From Marisa cornuarietis (lineage: Eukaryota > Mollusca > Gastropoda > Architaenioglossa > Ampullariidae): a stretch of DNA of 64,000 nucleotides. The stretch covers positions 2,138,001-2,202,000 of the forward strand of contig SMMW01000521.1 of assembly GCA_004794655.1 (NCBI GenBank), given 5' to 3'. Position 1 is the first letter of the stretch, and the number at the start of each line of letters is the position of its first letter. Below the pieces are notes generated by a model that saw nothing but the letters and a program-made list of their open reading frames with translations, searched no databases and was not told the origin of the DNA. This document shows, one piece after another, positions 13,668 to 27,000 of the stretch. The position numbers and the translations under genes are program-made.

Positions 13668-16600
13668 ACGTGGGATTACAAAGGATTGGTTTTATGTTAA
13701 TTAAATAAGAAGGCTTTTGATTTTTTTAAATTACTAGCTTGTGAGGACAGATATGAAGCACGAAGTTAGCGCTGAAAAGAAAAGGAAGTAGGGTCAAAGA
13801 TGGTAGAGTTTTGGAAAGTGATAAAGCGGTTTTTACAATCATGGAGCTTTTGTCTTGCAACGTTGACATCCCTGTTATATCTGTAAAGAATGTTCTGTAG
13901 TGATAACTTCACTTAGTTTCTGGATCGCAACCATCATAGGTTGAAAATAAAAAGCACGAGACACGTTTGCAAAAGACATTTTTTTTTGCACAAAAAATCT
14001 ACATTTTAGGTGTTGAAGTCAAGGAATAAAAGGTTGTATTGATATTATTAAGTCATTTTTTATTGTGTTGCTTTGTTACGTGGAATATTTATGCTTTATT
14101 AATTAAATTTCAACAAAAGTAATGTAATAGTTAAACTTTTAGCTCGTTTACAACTGTGCTCAAACAAAAATTAAGAAAATAAAAAATAAGCAGAGATGAA
14201 CATGTCTTTTGTGCTATGGATATTATTTAACTTGTTAAAATAAAGAACATTTGTTTCTTATTGTTTCTCTTTCTCCATTTGAATACTTGTCTCTTTCTTA
14301 CTTCTTTTTTCGCTCTTTTTCCTTGTTTCTTTTTCTCCTTTTTGTCACTCAACAATTCCGGGTATTATACTAAGTGCAGTACAATACAGTGCACTTTAGA
14401 AAGTCGTAAGGGCTATTTACAGGTAAGTTTCATAATTGCTTACGCACGAGGAATATGCAGATAAACATACATATAAGGAATCAATAAATGTATACATATG
14501 TAAATACACACATACACTCAGTTACAAAACAACATTACTACAGTTGGTGCACTACATTACACATCACAGGCAGTAGAATTGAGTAAGTGACTGTATCGTG
14601 GAACGGATGAGGTGCCGTTAAGTTTCTGTGTCCATACATCAATCGCCTTTCAGCAGCCAGACCCCAAGATTGAGATCGTAAATGCCAACACATGACAGGA
14701 CTAACAAGGATCCCTTACAACTTGTTGATTATTTAAGACTGCCAAGTCCCTCTGATTGGTTCCGGTAACCTTAAAACAAATATTAACAAGGGGAACAAGA
14801 ATTTTCCTCTTCCCTAGAGAGAGGTCGTGGAACCAAGAGATGAAAAAAAATGATGAGCCTCTCAATGAACGAGTGAGTGAATTTAGTGACAATGGCAGAG
14901 ATGACAGAAAAAATACACGAGTCGTAGGCGCTGCTGCCACTTAAAGAGAATAAAGTCGGTCTTCACGACCCATTGTGTTGTTATTTTACCCAAATCTTTA
15001 TAATAGTTGTCTTTGCCATGAATAGTACTGATGACTACATCCTGCTTGCTCATCCTAAAGTGAAATATCAGACCAGTATAAAAGTATAAATATAATAGTC
15101 AGTAATGTGAGGTTTCTGTCTTATGACGAGAGTCTTGCAAAAGACAGTGTTCACACGCGAATGTCTCATTACTAATAAGTTCAACAACAGATGAAACAAT
15201 CTTGCAAAAAGACGTTATGTAATTTCAAGGTGGTGGTAGTTATCAGCCTGGTCCTCTTGTCCAGTACGATCCTCTTCAAAATGTAGTTCGTTGTACTCAT
15301 CTTCAGAAATTGTCGGTACAGAATATTCCTGTTTCAATATGCAAATGGTTTTATAAGTAACAACATTTTTTATTAAATGCTTTCAAAGTTTTGTTACAAG
15401 TTTATGTATCGATATAAATTAGAATAAGTAATTATAGAAATATAAGGTACAATTAATAATAATAATACATTAAATTAGAAGTTGATTACTTTAAATAAAA
15501 AATTATATTTAAATTAGATAAAATAAAACAAGAAAGTATGTCTTAAGGGCAATATTAATATGGCTGTGATCAATGTCTTTAAGTCAGATCTTACGCTTGT
15601 GTCAGGCTCAGCTGATCCAGACATTGTTGCCCAAGGAATTACATGATAGACACCCAAACCAGAGTCAGTCGGCACCTCAGTGACATTCATGTAACCTGTA
15701 CCTGAATTCAAGAACACGTTTTATATGGAATACCTGTAGAATTATTAAACTTAGGTAGTGAACGTATAGTGGTGCAAGTATACGTGTTTACGTGTATATA
15801 TATACTCACTCACTAATTTTTGATTTTTAATCAATGCTGTGCGAAATCACCGTAAATGATAGTATCTGTGAGGTGTCCTCTATCTTCTCCTTAAAAACAC
15901 TTGAACGCTCCTGATTGCTTCCTTCATTCGTCAAATGTTTAGTTCTTATATATATATATATATATATTGTACTTATATTTCCTATCATATTGTAAACAAC
16001 ATTCTAAAACATTCTAAGACAAGCATTCAAATCTTTTACCATGCAAATCTTGGAAGTCCGTCTTATTTCTTATTGTTGGCTTAGTCTTTGTTGTTGGTTT
16101 TATTGCTACAGTTGGTCCTAGATTCCCTGGCACCACTGGAGTTGTTTGGAGAACACTATTGCTCTTTGTCCTAACGTCGTTGCTGTGCGGCGTCTTACAG
16201 ACCGTTGCACAGTCATCCACCACGTGACCTGCACTGGTTGTGTTAGTGAGGGTGTAGAGATCACCTGAAGGGGCTGCTTGTCGCCTAATGGGAGTTTGTG
16301 TCTGGGGCCTATTGACGACAGCTGGTGGCATGAACAATGGAGGTGTGTGGTTAAAACGTTTGAGACGGCCAGAGAAAATTCCTAAGAAACCCCTTTCTCT
16401 ATCTAGCATCCCTGTAGATAAACAAAACATCCAAAATTCATTTCTAACGGCTTATTGAGAATGTTAATAATTTTACGATGCATTATGTAATGCTCTGTAT
16501 AATAATTCACATAAATCTTTAATGAGCAAAAAAAAACTAAAAACATATTAATTAAATCATAAATCATGATAATAAAGTAAAATAGACATTAATTGCTGCC

Positions 16601-18047
16601 TACATATTAAAATGAATAGGAGCGATTTAATATTCAAATTAACATAACCAGAAACAAACTGAGAACGGTATTATTGGAAGAAGAGAACGTGCACTTGCCT
16701 GACATTGTTATGTCGATATAGAAGAACTCTGCTTAACGAGGATGCAAAACCGAAAGTAAAGTAAACTCGATAAAAAGCACTTTTTGTGAAGGATAAAAAG
16801 AAAAAAAGATGTGTGGGAACAGAGTATGTGTAGATGTGTGCAAAAAGGTATGTTTTAGACTTTTATCGAGTTTGTAAACCAACCACTCGACATTATAAGA
16901 AAACGCATGGCAAGCACTCGACCAGAACTCTGCATCTCTTTGTTAGCTAGAACATAGTAATATTTAACACTTTGTCTCAATTTAAAAATAATTCAAAAGT
17001 TTAATGTCAACATAACTTAAAGCTGGTCTCTGTTTATGGTCAAATGACTGTGAAAAAAATGAAAAGATATGAGCAGATTATATCAATAGAATAAACTAAA
17101 CGAATATTTAAACGAGAATGTTACAGTTCCTAAGCATTTACCTGATCAAAAAAGTAAAAGTAGAAAGTATTTTAACTATAAATGCTACAACTTGTTTTAG
17201 ATTTTCTTTTTATGTCAGACATCCTCACCTTTACGCCGTTTAATTATGTAGACAATGAAAACTGCCACGATGATGATTAGAAGTAGGAGGGCTGCAGTAA
17301 CACCACCAATTAACCCGACGTTTAGTTAATCTTTGCCTTTCTGCTTGTCTTCTGGAAATAATCGATCCCAGTATTGTGAGTTTGAAAAGAAACAACTTAT
17401 GAACGAACGACTGATATCAACAGATTCTGTATCGTTTAGCTTTAAGTCTAGATATGTAAATTTTCAGAGTATTTTTAATATTTGTAATACAAAAAGCGTA
17501 AAGAAAATTATTCCAAATCTAGAGCTACTGTCAAAACTTGCAATTTCGAAATATTATCTCATAATAAAATATTTTAGCGTTTTATCGGTAGTATTATTTT
17601 TATCAAATTAAACTCTTTTGTTTTACCTGTGGAAGATAGAACGTAGACATATGAAAAGGATGCATCAGGAAAGTATGTGTTGCTAGCATTGCATAGTATC
17701 GACAGACTTCCAACCATCTGAGTGAAGTTGAGAGAACATGTACTGAAGTTCCTATAGTCAGTCTGATTAAGACACGTGACATTCCATCGAAACACAGCTA
17801 AGGGATACACATCAGTCGCCGCGCAGGTGAAACGTATCGTCTCTGACACATCTTTTGTAGTGTTATCATTTTGGGTGATGAAGACACTGGATGGACCATC
17901 TGAACACATTTATAATTTTTAATGAAGGATTTGTAGTAAATGCGATTGTCTTGTAGATAAAGGGTGATATATTTTGTTAACGTTCATAAAGTAATCTTTT
18001 TACTCTGAACTTGTATTTAAATCTGTATGTATTTCATTCTTCATGCT

Positions 18048-18088
<41 letters not shown>

Positions 18089-21000
18089 CATTATTTCATT
18101 CCTCTGCTCAAAAAGGGGATATTTAGACATTTGCGGAGTGGATACTGCGAAATGTGCATCCTTCATCCTTCTTCCTTCTGTCGTTATGGATTTTAATTAT
18201 TTATGAAAGACTTTGTGTATGCGCGAAAATGAGAGAGAATCGTATGGCTTCTTTATTTAGTGCAGACTTGACTATGTCGGAAGAGAGGTAGACAATGGTT
18301 TTGTGCAAACACACACTGTTTCATTAAACAAAACGAAGTAATTTATGTACATACATGTATGGAAGGAAAAAATAGAGATAACATAAAATAGGTAATCTTT
18401 TAAGTATTGCAATACAGTGCTGGTACTTACAGCAAAATACAATGGACTAACCTAGTGTATACTTGACTGGAAGTATACAAACAATGAAGATAAACAATGG
18501 AAGCAACAGGTAGAATAAGTGGCGCTGCTTATTGAGTGTAGAATACCTGGTTATAGTTTGCGCAAACCCTGTAGTGTAGTCACGGCTAACCAAAGCATAT
18601 ACATTACTAAATAGAAACAACGGAATCAGCATACAGAGACCATGGCTGTATATATCAATGTTTACATCAGGTGCTAGTACCTACATGTTGCAGTCCTACA
18701 TACAAAATAAGATTATACATTTCCATAAATTCGAATGCCAGAGATAATAATAAGATTGCAAAATAAATGTACTAAAATGAAGACACAGAAACAGATACAT
18801 TTTCCTTTTCGATTAAATTTTTAAAAAATATGAAAATAAAGCACTTACAAGCTACATTGAGTCTGTAAGAAGTACTGTCTTTGATGTAACCATTAGGGCC
18901 CCATTGGAGTCGACATGTGAATCGGACTGTGTTCATTTGCCGGCTTATATTTGTTAGCAGAAGTGTTGCATCATAAGTTCCATCCCACACAATCAGTGCT
19001 GGTGGACTTGCAGTTGTTGAAGCAAAGCATGCGCAACTTAGATTAAGCCCCTCAAAAACATACTTTGGACAGTTGTGGTTGACTTTGACCTGATAAGGTG
19101 GATCTTCAAATAGAAATGAAAAATGCGTTACGAAAAACTGACACCAGCGTCATATTTTATGTTTCGTTTCATATTTTGTATGTGCTTTTTATATTTAAAT
19201 AATGTAATTTACGTTATATGTAAGCAACAAAATACGTGTAATATCTTCTACCTATTTTTTCTCTTCATTAATATTGTGATTTCTATTAATTTTTTGTTTT
19301 GTAACAACAGGATGTTTAAAACAGTCATGTATGCTTTAAAAAGTAATACCGAAAAAGTCTTATGTTTGACTCTTTAATTACATATCTTTGTCTGGAATAG
19401 ACACACATTATTACTTCTTGTAGTCGTTGCTTTAAGTGGAAACCATTAATCATTGATTGCTTTCATGAATCTATTAAACAATGACGAACCTTTTTACCAT
19501 CTTAAATAATACGCTTTATAACCATGGCACCCGGAGTGGGCAAGACTTTTGCATTTTTGTATCTGTTGTTGATAATATGCGGAGTTAAAATAAACCTTTG
19601 GTTTTTATTGATATTCCTGGTTTATAACTACGGCCAGTTTTCTTGCAAATATACCTAACTTCATTTATATATACTTCACTGTCGTTCGCTGCAAAATACT
19701 CTTCTAACCTGTTACCAAACTAAGAGCGACACTGCTATTGCGGCTGTTGAATGCGAAAGCTCAAGCGGCGAGTGGCAAGGAGCAGTGGCGACGGTAAGCT
19801 TCAGATGTTAAGAACAATCAAAAAACTAAATTGATCATCAACTTACAAATAAGTAACAGAACTTCTATAGGGGACAAGCGCCACTCATAGAAAAGCAATT
19901 ACAAAAATGCGTAGCTTATAAGTTTTCAGACATCTTGCATCGGTTGTGCCACCCCTTTTCTCCTTAATCCGCCTACCCATTTACTTACTTACTTACTTCC
20001 CGATATGCCTGTCGGCACGTAGGGCAGCGACAAAGGTCCTCCACTTTTGTCTGTCCTGGGCCAGCCTCCCCACAGTGCCCCAGCTGTGATTTAGGGTCTT
20101 CATTTCTGCCTCCACGGTTCGCCGCCAGGTTTTCTTGGGCCGGCCTCGCTTGCGCTTTCCCTCTGGGGTCCAGTGTAAGGCAGTTTTTGTGATGGAGTTG
20201 CCTCTGATGACATGGCCAATCCAGCGCCATCGTTTCTTCATCAGGATGGTGTACATACTCTCTTGCCCACACTGGGCAAGTAGCTCTTCGTTGGAGACTG
20301 TTCTTGGCCAGAAGATGCCCAGGATTCTTCTCAGGCTTTTGTTGTGGAAGACTGACAGTTTGTTGAGGTCGCTGTCAATCATTCGCCAGCACTCCGAGCC
20401 GTACAGGAGAGTGGACAGGACAAGGCTCTGGTAGAGTCTCAGTTTGGTATGGGTGCTGTACTGGGCTGACTTCCAGATGTTGCTTAGGCTACAGAAGATG
20501 CCCCTGGCCTTGCTCAGTCTGCTCTGGATGTCACGGTCTGCTCCTCCATCCTATGCCCCTTGGTTCATCTTCCGTTGTGTGGCGCATTACCCAGTCAATG
20601 ACAAGGTTAAAGAGTAGGGAAGACATCACGCAGCCTTGTCTCACTCCAGTCCCGACCTCAAAGCAGATGTTACTGTTACCAACGCAGCATGAAAAGTTCG
20701 TATAGAAGCTTTTGATCAGCAGCACAATTTCCATTGGTATTCCGTACGCTCTCAGGATGCGCCAAAGGCTTTCTCTGTGGATGCTGTCAAATGCCTTCTG
20801 GAAATCCACGAAGTTAATGTAGAGCTGTCTCTGCCACTCTGTACACTGTTCAATGATGTTGCGTAGTGCAAATATCTGATCGGTGCATCCTCTTCCTCTA
20901 CGAAAACCAGCCTGTTCTTCTCTAAGTTGTGCGTCCGTTGCCTCTGAGATTCGTCGAATGATGATCTTTGTCATGATCTTGCTCGGGACGGACAGGAGAG

Positions 21001-24000
21001 TTATTCCTCGCCAGTTGTTGCAGTCGCTAAGGGGTCCTTTCTTTGGAATTTTGAAGATCCCTCCTCTGGTCCAGTCACTTGGGGCTTGTTTCCCTTCCCA
21101 TACTGCGGTAAATAGGGGTTGCAGGATATTGGCTGCCAGTTCTGGGTCTGTTTTGAATAATTTAGCGTTCAGATTGTCTTGGCCTAGTGCCTTTCTGTTC
21201 TTCAAGGACTTGATTGCTGTGATGATTTCCTGCTTCTCTGGTGGGGCGATGTTGACGTCTAGGTCCTCAGTGGCTTCTTGTATGTCGGCTTCTTCGGAAG
21301 GTGGTGGTCTGTTCAGAACCTCTTTGAAGTGTTTGGCCCAGCGTGCTTCTTGTTCTCTCTCTGTCGTTAGTAGCTTCCCTTCCTTGTCCTTGACTGGGGC
21401 ATCGTTGGTGCTGTGGAACTTGCCGCTAATCACTTTGGTGATCTTGTACAGCTTTCCTTGTTCTCCTTTTTTTGCTGCTTCTTCGGCCTCACTTGCCAGA
21501 TTGTTCAAGTAGGCACGCTTGTCTGTTCTCGCCGAGCGCTTCACTTTCTGGTTCATTTCTCTGTACTGTAGTTTGAACTTCTCTTGCAGTCTTTCAGATC
21601 TGGTGCTAGCCACCTTCTTCTTGATGTCTCTTCTTTCCTGTATTGCTTTCCACGTCTCTGGTGTTATCCACTCTTTCTTCTTAGTTTCTTTTAGTCCAAG
21701 ACTAGTCTCGCTGCTTTTTTGGTACACTGTTCTTACAAGGTCCCATCTCTGGTTTATTCTATCTGTATCTACCTCGCAGGTGTCTGTCATGTCTGCAAGT
21801 GCCTGAAATCTGTTTTTCACTTGAAGGATGAAGGCATTTTTTAGTTTGGGGTCCTGCAATCTTTCCACATCAAAGCGTCTGTGTGCTGCTGACTTGCGTC
21901 CTGTACTTCGCAGTTTCATTTTAATGTTTGCTACAACAAGGTGACGGTCACTCCCAACATATCCTCTTCTCACCCTGACGTCGAGTAGGGAACGTCTCCA
22001 GATGCCGTTGATCATTAGGTGGTCGATCTGGTTGTTGTCCCTACCATTGGGTGAGCATCATGTTAGCTTGTGGACGTTACGGTGCGGGAATAATGTTCCT
22101 CCAATCACCAGGTTGTACATAGTGCATAGCTCCACTAGTCTCTCTCCGTTGTTATTCATGCAGCCACAACCATGTCTGCCCATGACTCTCTCTACGTGGG
22201 TGTTGTCGTTCCCAACTTTAGCATTCATGTCTCCCATCATAATTAACAGGTCATGGCGGGGTGCTGCACTTACTTCTGCTTGTAATTGGTCGTAAAAGGT
22301 GTCCTTCGCCTCATCATCGCTATCGTTGGTTGGTGCGTAGCACTGGGTCAAGGTCATGTTGCCATGTCTCCCTTTCACTCTGGCTGTAATCAGTCTGCTG
22401 TTGATCGGTTTCCACTCTATCAGGCATTTTTCTGTTCGCCTACCCATTTGGTGGGTTTCTTTTATTTACAAAAAAGCATAATTTACACATTGTTGTACAA
22501 CACATATGTGGTTTTCTTGTAAAAAATGTGCTTACCTATAAGTATCTCTTTCTCGAAGTAAACACCAGCACCTGGCGAAACTCTCATCCTGTATGTATAA
22601 GATCCAGGAATTATAGGCATTGGTCTTGAGAAAGCACAAACTCCCTCACTGTAATTTCTAGAGTTCTCCGCGAGATAACTCTTTGGTTCAGCTTGAAAAT
22701 CCCCGAATCCCTGAAATGGTGGTAATGTTATAATCAAAATATTCATCCACTCAGATAATCATGCTTAATTAACGTAGGACTAAAACTCTTAAAACAGATC
22801 GAATATTTCATATAATTAATAATAGTTCACACTAGGAAAGTAAAAATGACCTCTCGAGTGCATAGACTTTTATGGTCTAATTATATGGGTAGAGAGGAGA
22901 AGGATATATGAAAGAGAAAAAGCAGATAGAAACAAACATTTTATGCGTGGTAATAAAGAGAGAAAGATGAATGAGCTTTAAGGACCAAGAAAAAGTGAGC
23001 GAATAAATTGTTGATTGCAACAACCTCATTGCTGTTGCCACCCTGCGTCCATCTGCATATATAGTTGTTGTCTGAAGAATACATTCCTTTTATTGTGCAG
23101 CTTCCGGTCACCATCCAGTTTGTAACATTGACACTGCAGCTGCCATCCGTATAAACCGGGAAAACTGGAACAAATATTTGGTAAATGGCATTCTATAACT
23201 ACAAAACATTTCGTGAACATTCACTGATGTTGGGGGACCAGTTGTAATTATGTTATAGAGGTGCAAACACTTGTTGAAAGTACTTCATAGCATTACAGAT
23301 ATCTGACTAATATAATATTTCATCATTTACCTCTCAGAATTATTTGCTTTTAAATGTGGGCGTGAATGCGTGCGTGCAGCCGTGTGTGCGTGCATGAATG
23401 CGGGAGGGCAGGCGAGCAGGTGGGCGGGCGAATAGCCTGATAGACGATTTTGTATTATAGTTGTCACAGACAGGTGACATGGGTTGCATGAGCAGTGAAA
23501 GCAGTGCAAATGCGTCAGCAAAGCGCAGACAGGAAGAGCGGCACGTGCTAAACGACCAATAATGAAAACATAAGCAATTAACCTGTTTACAAATAGTTTA
23601 GAATATTCTACAAGGGGGGGGATATGGATAGTCTAATCAATCATCGCCTACCAGCTCTACACATCTTATGAAAACCTAGATGGTACAAAGACACTATCAT
23701 CAGGAAGCAGAAGCTGTGTTTTCCAAGCAATGTGTGGTAGCAACTTGTTGTGCCACATAATCGTACAGTTCAGTCGGAACTTTATCATTTTAGCGTAGAC
23801 TCATTTTAGACTTTTTTTTTACAAATTGTTACTAGGCATAGCAGATAAGCCTTGGAAGATAGTAAACTTAATAGAAATTTTGTCAGACGAAGCGACTTCT
23901 ACTGTAAGCGCGCTTTAAAATAATTGTTTTATTTTAGCTTTGGCTGAATATTGTAAAAGAAACTTCTGTTAGTGCTGTAAGCCGAGCTGTCAGACGTTCC

Positions 24001-27000
24001 CGCTGGTACTTTCAGCAGTGTCGTCCAACTTTTAAAAGTAACTCTTTGGGTTAAGGAAGTGTCAGAGATTGTTACTTTTTCATTATCTGTTTTAAAGAAA
24101 GAATGAACGCGGAAATTTGAGAACAAATATGTGAGTGCTGTGCCCGCGTATGACACTGCAGGACATTAATAATCTAGTATTAATCTTATTGCCAAATGGA
24201 CCATGAATTATATAAAGTGGCTTTAAAATAGTTTTAATAACTTACGCAAAATACGGCAACCAGGGAAAGACTGGAAGAAGTGGTTAATATTAGTAACAAT
24301 CTTGTCGGGATTAGTCTAAACAATAATAATGAAACAGCTCTAAAACACAATGTGGTTATATACAGGGCAACATACCATAACAAACTGAAAAAAAGTCAGG
24401 AAAACTCGTAGATTTTATGAAGAGATGCTGTAAACTCTCACAACGTTGGTGGCGCATTAGAAGAAGAACATTAAAATGTTGACATAAAGTCTAGTTGCGG
24501 AAAACCTGTGCACACAAAGTACAGTCATGTCGCCGCCAAAAGAAAGAAATACCGGTGTCTTTCTTGCGCTGTGTGTGGTATTGAATTGAAATTGTTCAAC
24601 ACACAATAGCACCAGCTGTTAGAAACATATTACACCCAGAGAAAGAACAGAGTTGCGAATACCAGTTTGGAACCAAAGAAACTATAATCACTGGGTCAGT
24701 TAATAGTAAGGACATAACCGTATTCCCCGTACCCAATAAGGGTACATGAGTTCCGTACCCGCTTAGCCATCTATCGTTGATAAAGCGTCCTAGCTAAAGA
24801 AAGTCGATTAACATATTCAGCAGTTAAAGATATATTAAAGAATCTAAGCCCTTAGTGCAAACTTGTTATATTACACAAGATTTAAATAAAGAATCGTGGA
24901 AACACGTTCCTGTAAATGCGCCTTACCTTTTAAGTTAAGAAAGGAGCTAAAGGTAGCTAAGCTGAACTGAATTTTGAAATAATTTTTAAGAAAAAACAAA
25001 TTAGGAAAAGGTGCGAAGCTTAACAGTTATTGAAGACTTTCAAGAAAAAAGCCTTCAGTTATAAAAAAAATTCAGTGGTGACCTTTTAATACAAAACACT
25101 TTTGTTGAAACCGATGGTATAAGTACTGAGACTAAAGGAAGCAAGACTATAGAAAGTGGTTAAAAGAGTTGCACATAGTATGAAGGGAAAACAAACAAAG
25201 ATCAACACTGGGAATTGCGGAGACCTGGGTTAACATCACCCCCGTGGGACCCCGGGGTATGCTTGCTTAGCGAGCATTGTAAGAATAGGGTTCCTGCTGT
25301 CCAGCCAGGCATGTCGTAAGAGGCGACTAAGGTGGACACCTCACCTAGAGGTAAATTAGGTTGTGGTAGGGCTAACAACCCCACCATGTAAAAAAATACC
25401 CGTTACAGAAACCAAAACCAGAGTACTGATTACGGATGGCAAAGGTAATGAAACACACCAGGTAACTGCACTTATGACGGATGACAGTCAAACCCGAGAG
25501 GGAGCTGGCGCCCCGATGGTGGATTTACTTAAGCCAAAGCAGATGTTGAGGGTGGGGTGCTGGAACGTCCAGACCTTGTATCAGACTGGCAGGTTGCCCC
25601 AACTAGTCAAGGAGTTTTACAAGTACAACTTGGACATCCTGGGAGTCAGCGAGGTCAGATGGACCGGCACGGGGAAAAGGAGACTAGCATCAAGACATAC
25701 TTTCCTGTTCTCAGGAAGATCAGACGACCAACACTCTGAAGGAGTAGCACTACTCCTCAATAAGAAAACTGAAAAGACACTGGTGTAATGGAAGCCTTAT
25801 GGACCCAGGCTTCTGAGAGCAAGATTTCATTCAAAGTACACCAAGTTGACAGTGCTAGTTTGCTATGCACCAACAGAAGACTCCGAGGCAGAAGACGAGG
25901 ATGTTTTTTACGATCAGCTCCAGGCAGCCACGGAGAGCGTCCGAGCCCATGATATGTTGCTCATTATGGTGACCTCAATGCCAAGGTGGGAAGTGACAAT
26001 ACCTGCAGGGAGCATATCATGGGCAAGCATGGAATTGGAACCATCAATGACAACGGAGAGAGACGGGCAGACTTTTGTGAAGAAAACAATCTACTGATTG
26101 GAGGCACACTCTTCCAACACAAAGACATCCACAAGGCAACGTGGACATCACCAAACGGGATCACAAAGAACCAGATAGACCATGTCATCAGCAACCGAAG
26201 ATGGAGGAGCTCATTTCAAGATGTCAGAACCTACAGAGGAGCAGACGTTGCCAGTGACCACACTCTTGTGATAGCCGCAGTTTCTCAGAAGCTACGTCGA
26301 TCGCGAGGAAAACAGGCACGTCAGCAGAGAGTGGACTCAGGCAGACTAAAGGACCCAGCCACCAAACGGGCATTTGTAGTGGAAGTTAAGAACAGGTTCC
26401 AGGCACTAGGGGACCAACAGGAGATGACCTTAGAGGACTTCAATCGAGTCTTACAGGAAACAGGAGAGAAAATACTGGGTTTCCAACGAAAAAAGAAAGA
26501 ACAGTGGATCAGAGAAGAGACATGGAAAAGGATAGAAGAGAGAAAGTCAACAGAGCAGAAAATCAACAACACCAGATCTGAACGTCTGAAGGAAAAACAC
26601 AGACAAAGATATACAGAAATAAACAAAGAGATAAAGAGGATGATCAAAACCGACAAAAGGGACTACATAGAGAAACTGGCAGATGAAGCAGAAGAAGCAG
26701 CACGAAAAAATGACCTGAAGACACTGTACAAAATCAATAAACAGCTTAACAACAGGTTCAAAAACAATGAGGTACCAGTGAAAGACATGAACGGAAATGT
26801 TGTCCAAAGAGAGGCAGAAAAACTACAGCGCTGGAGGGAGCATTTTGAGTCAGTTCTAAACAGACCAGACCCCCCTCAGCTCGCAGACATCCAGCCAGCA
26901 GATACAGACCTTGACATCTGCACAGACCCGCCAAGCCTGGAAGAAGTGACAGCAGCAATCAAGGCAGGCAATGAAAAGCGGCAAAGCACCAGGGGCAGAT

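Noticed and set aside
20531..22015. A 494-residue frame, the longest in the window, as a host gene.
   Set aside because: It is the reverse transcriptase of RTE-2, bounded by target-site duplications; frames at 20883-21806 on the other strand are its shadows.
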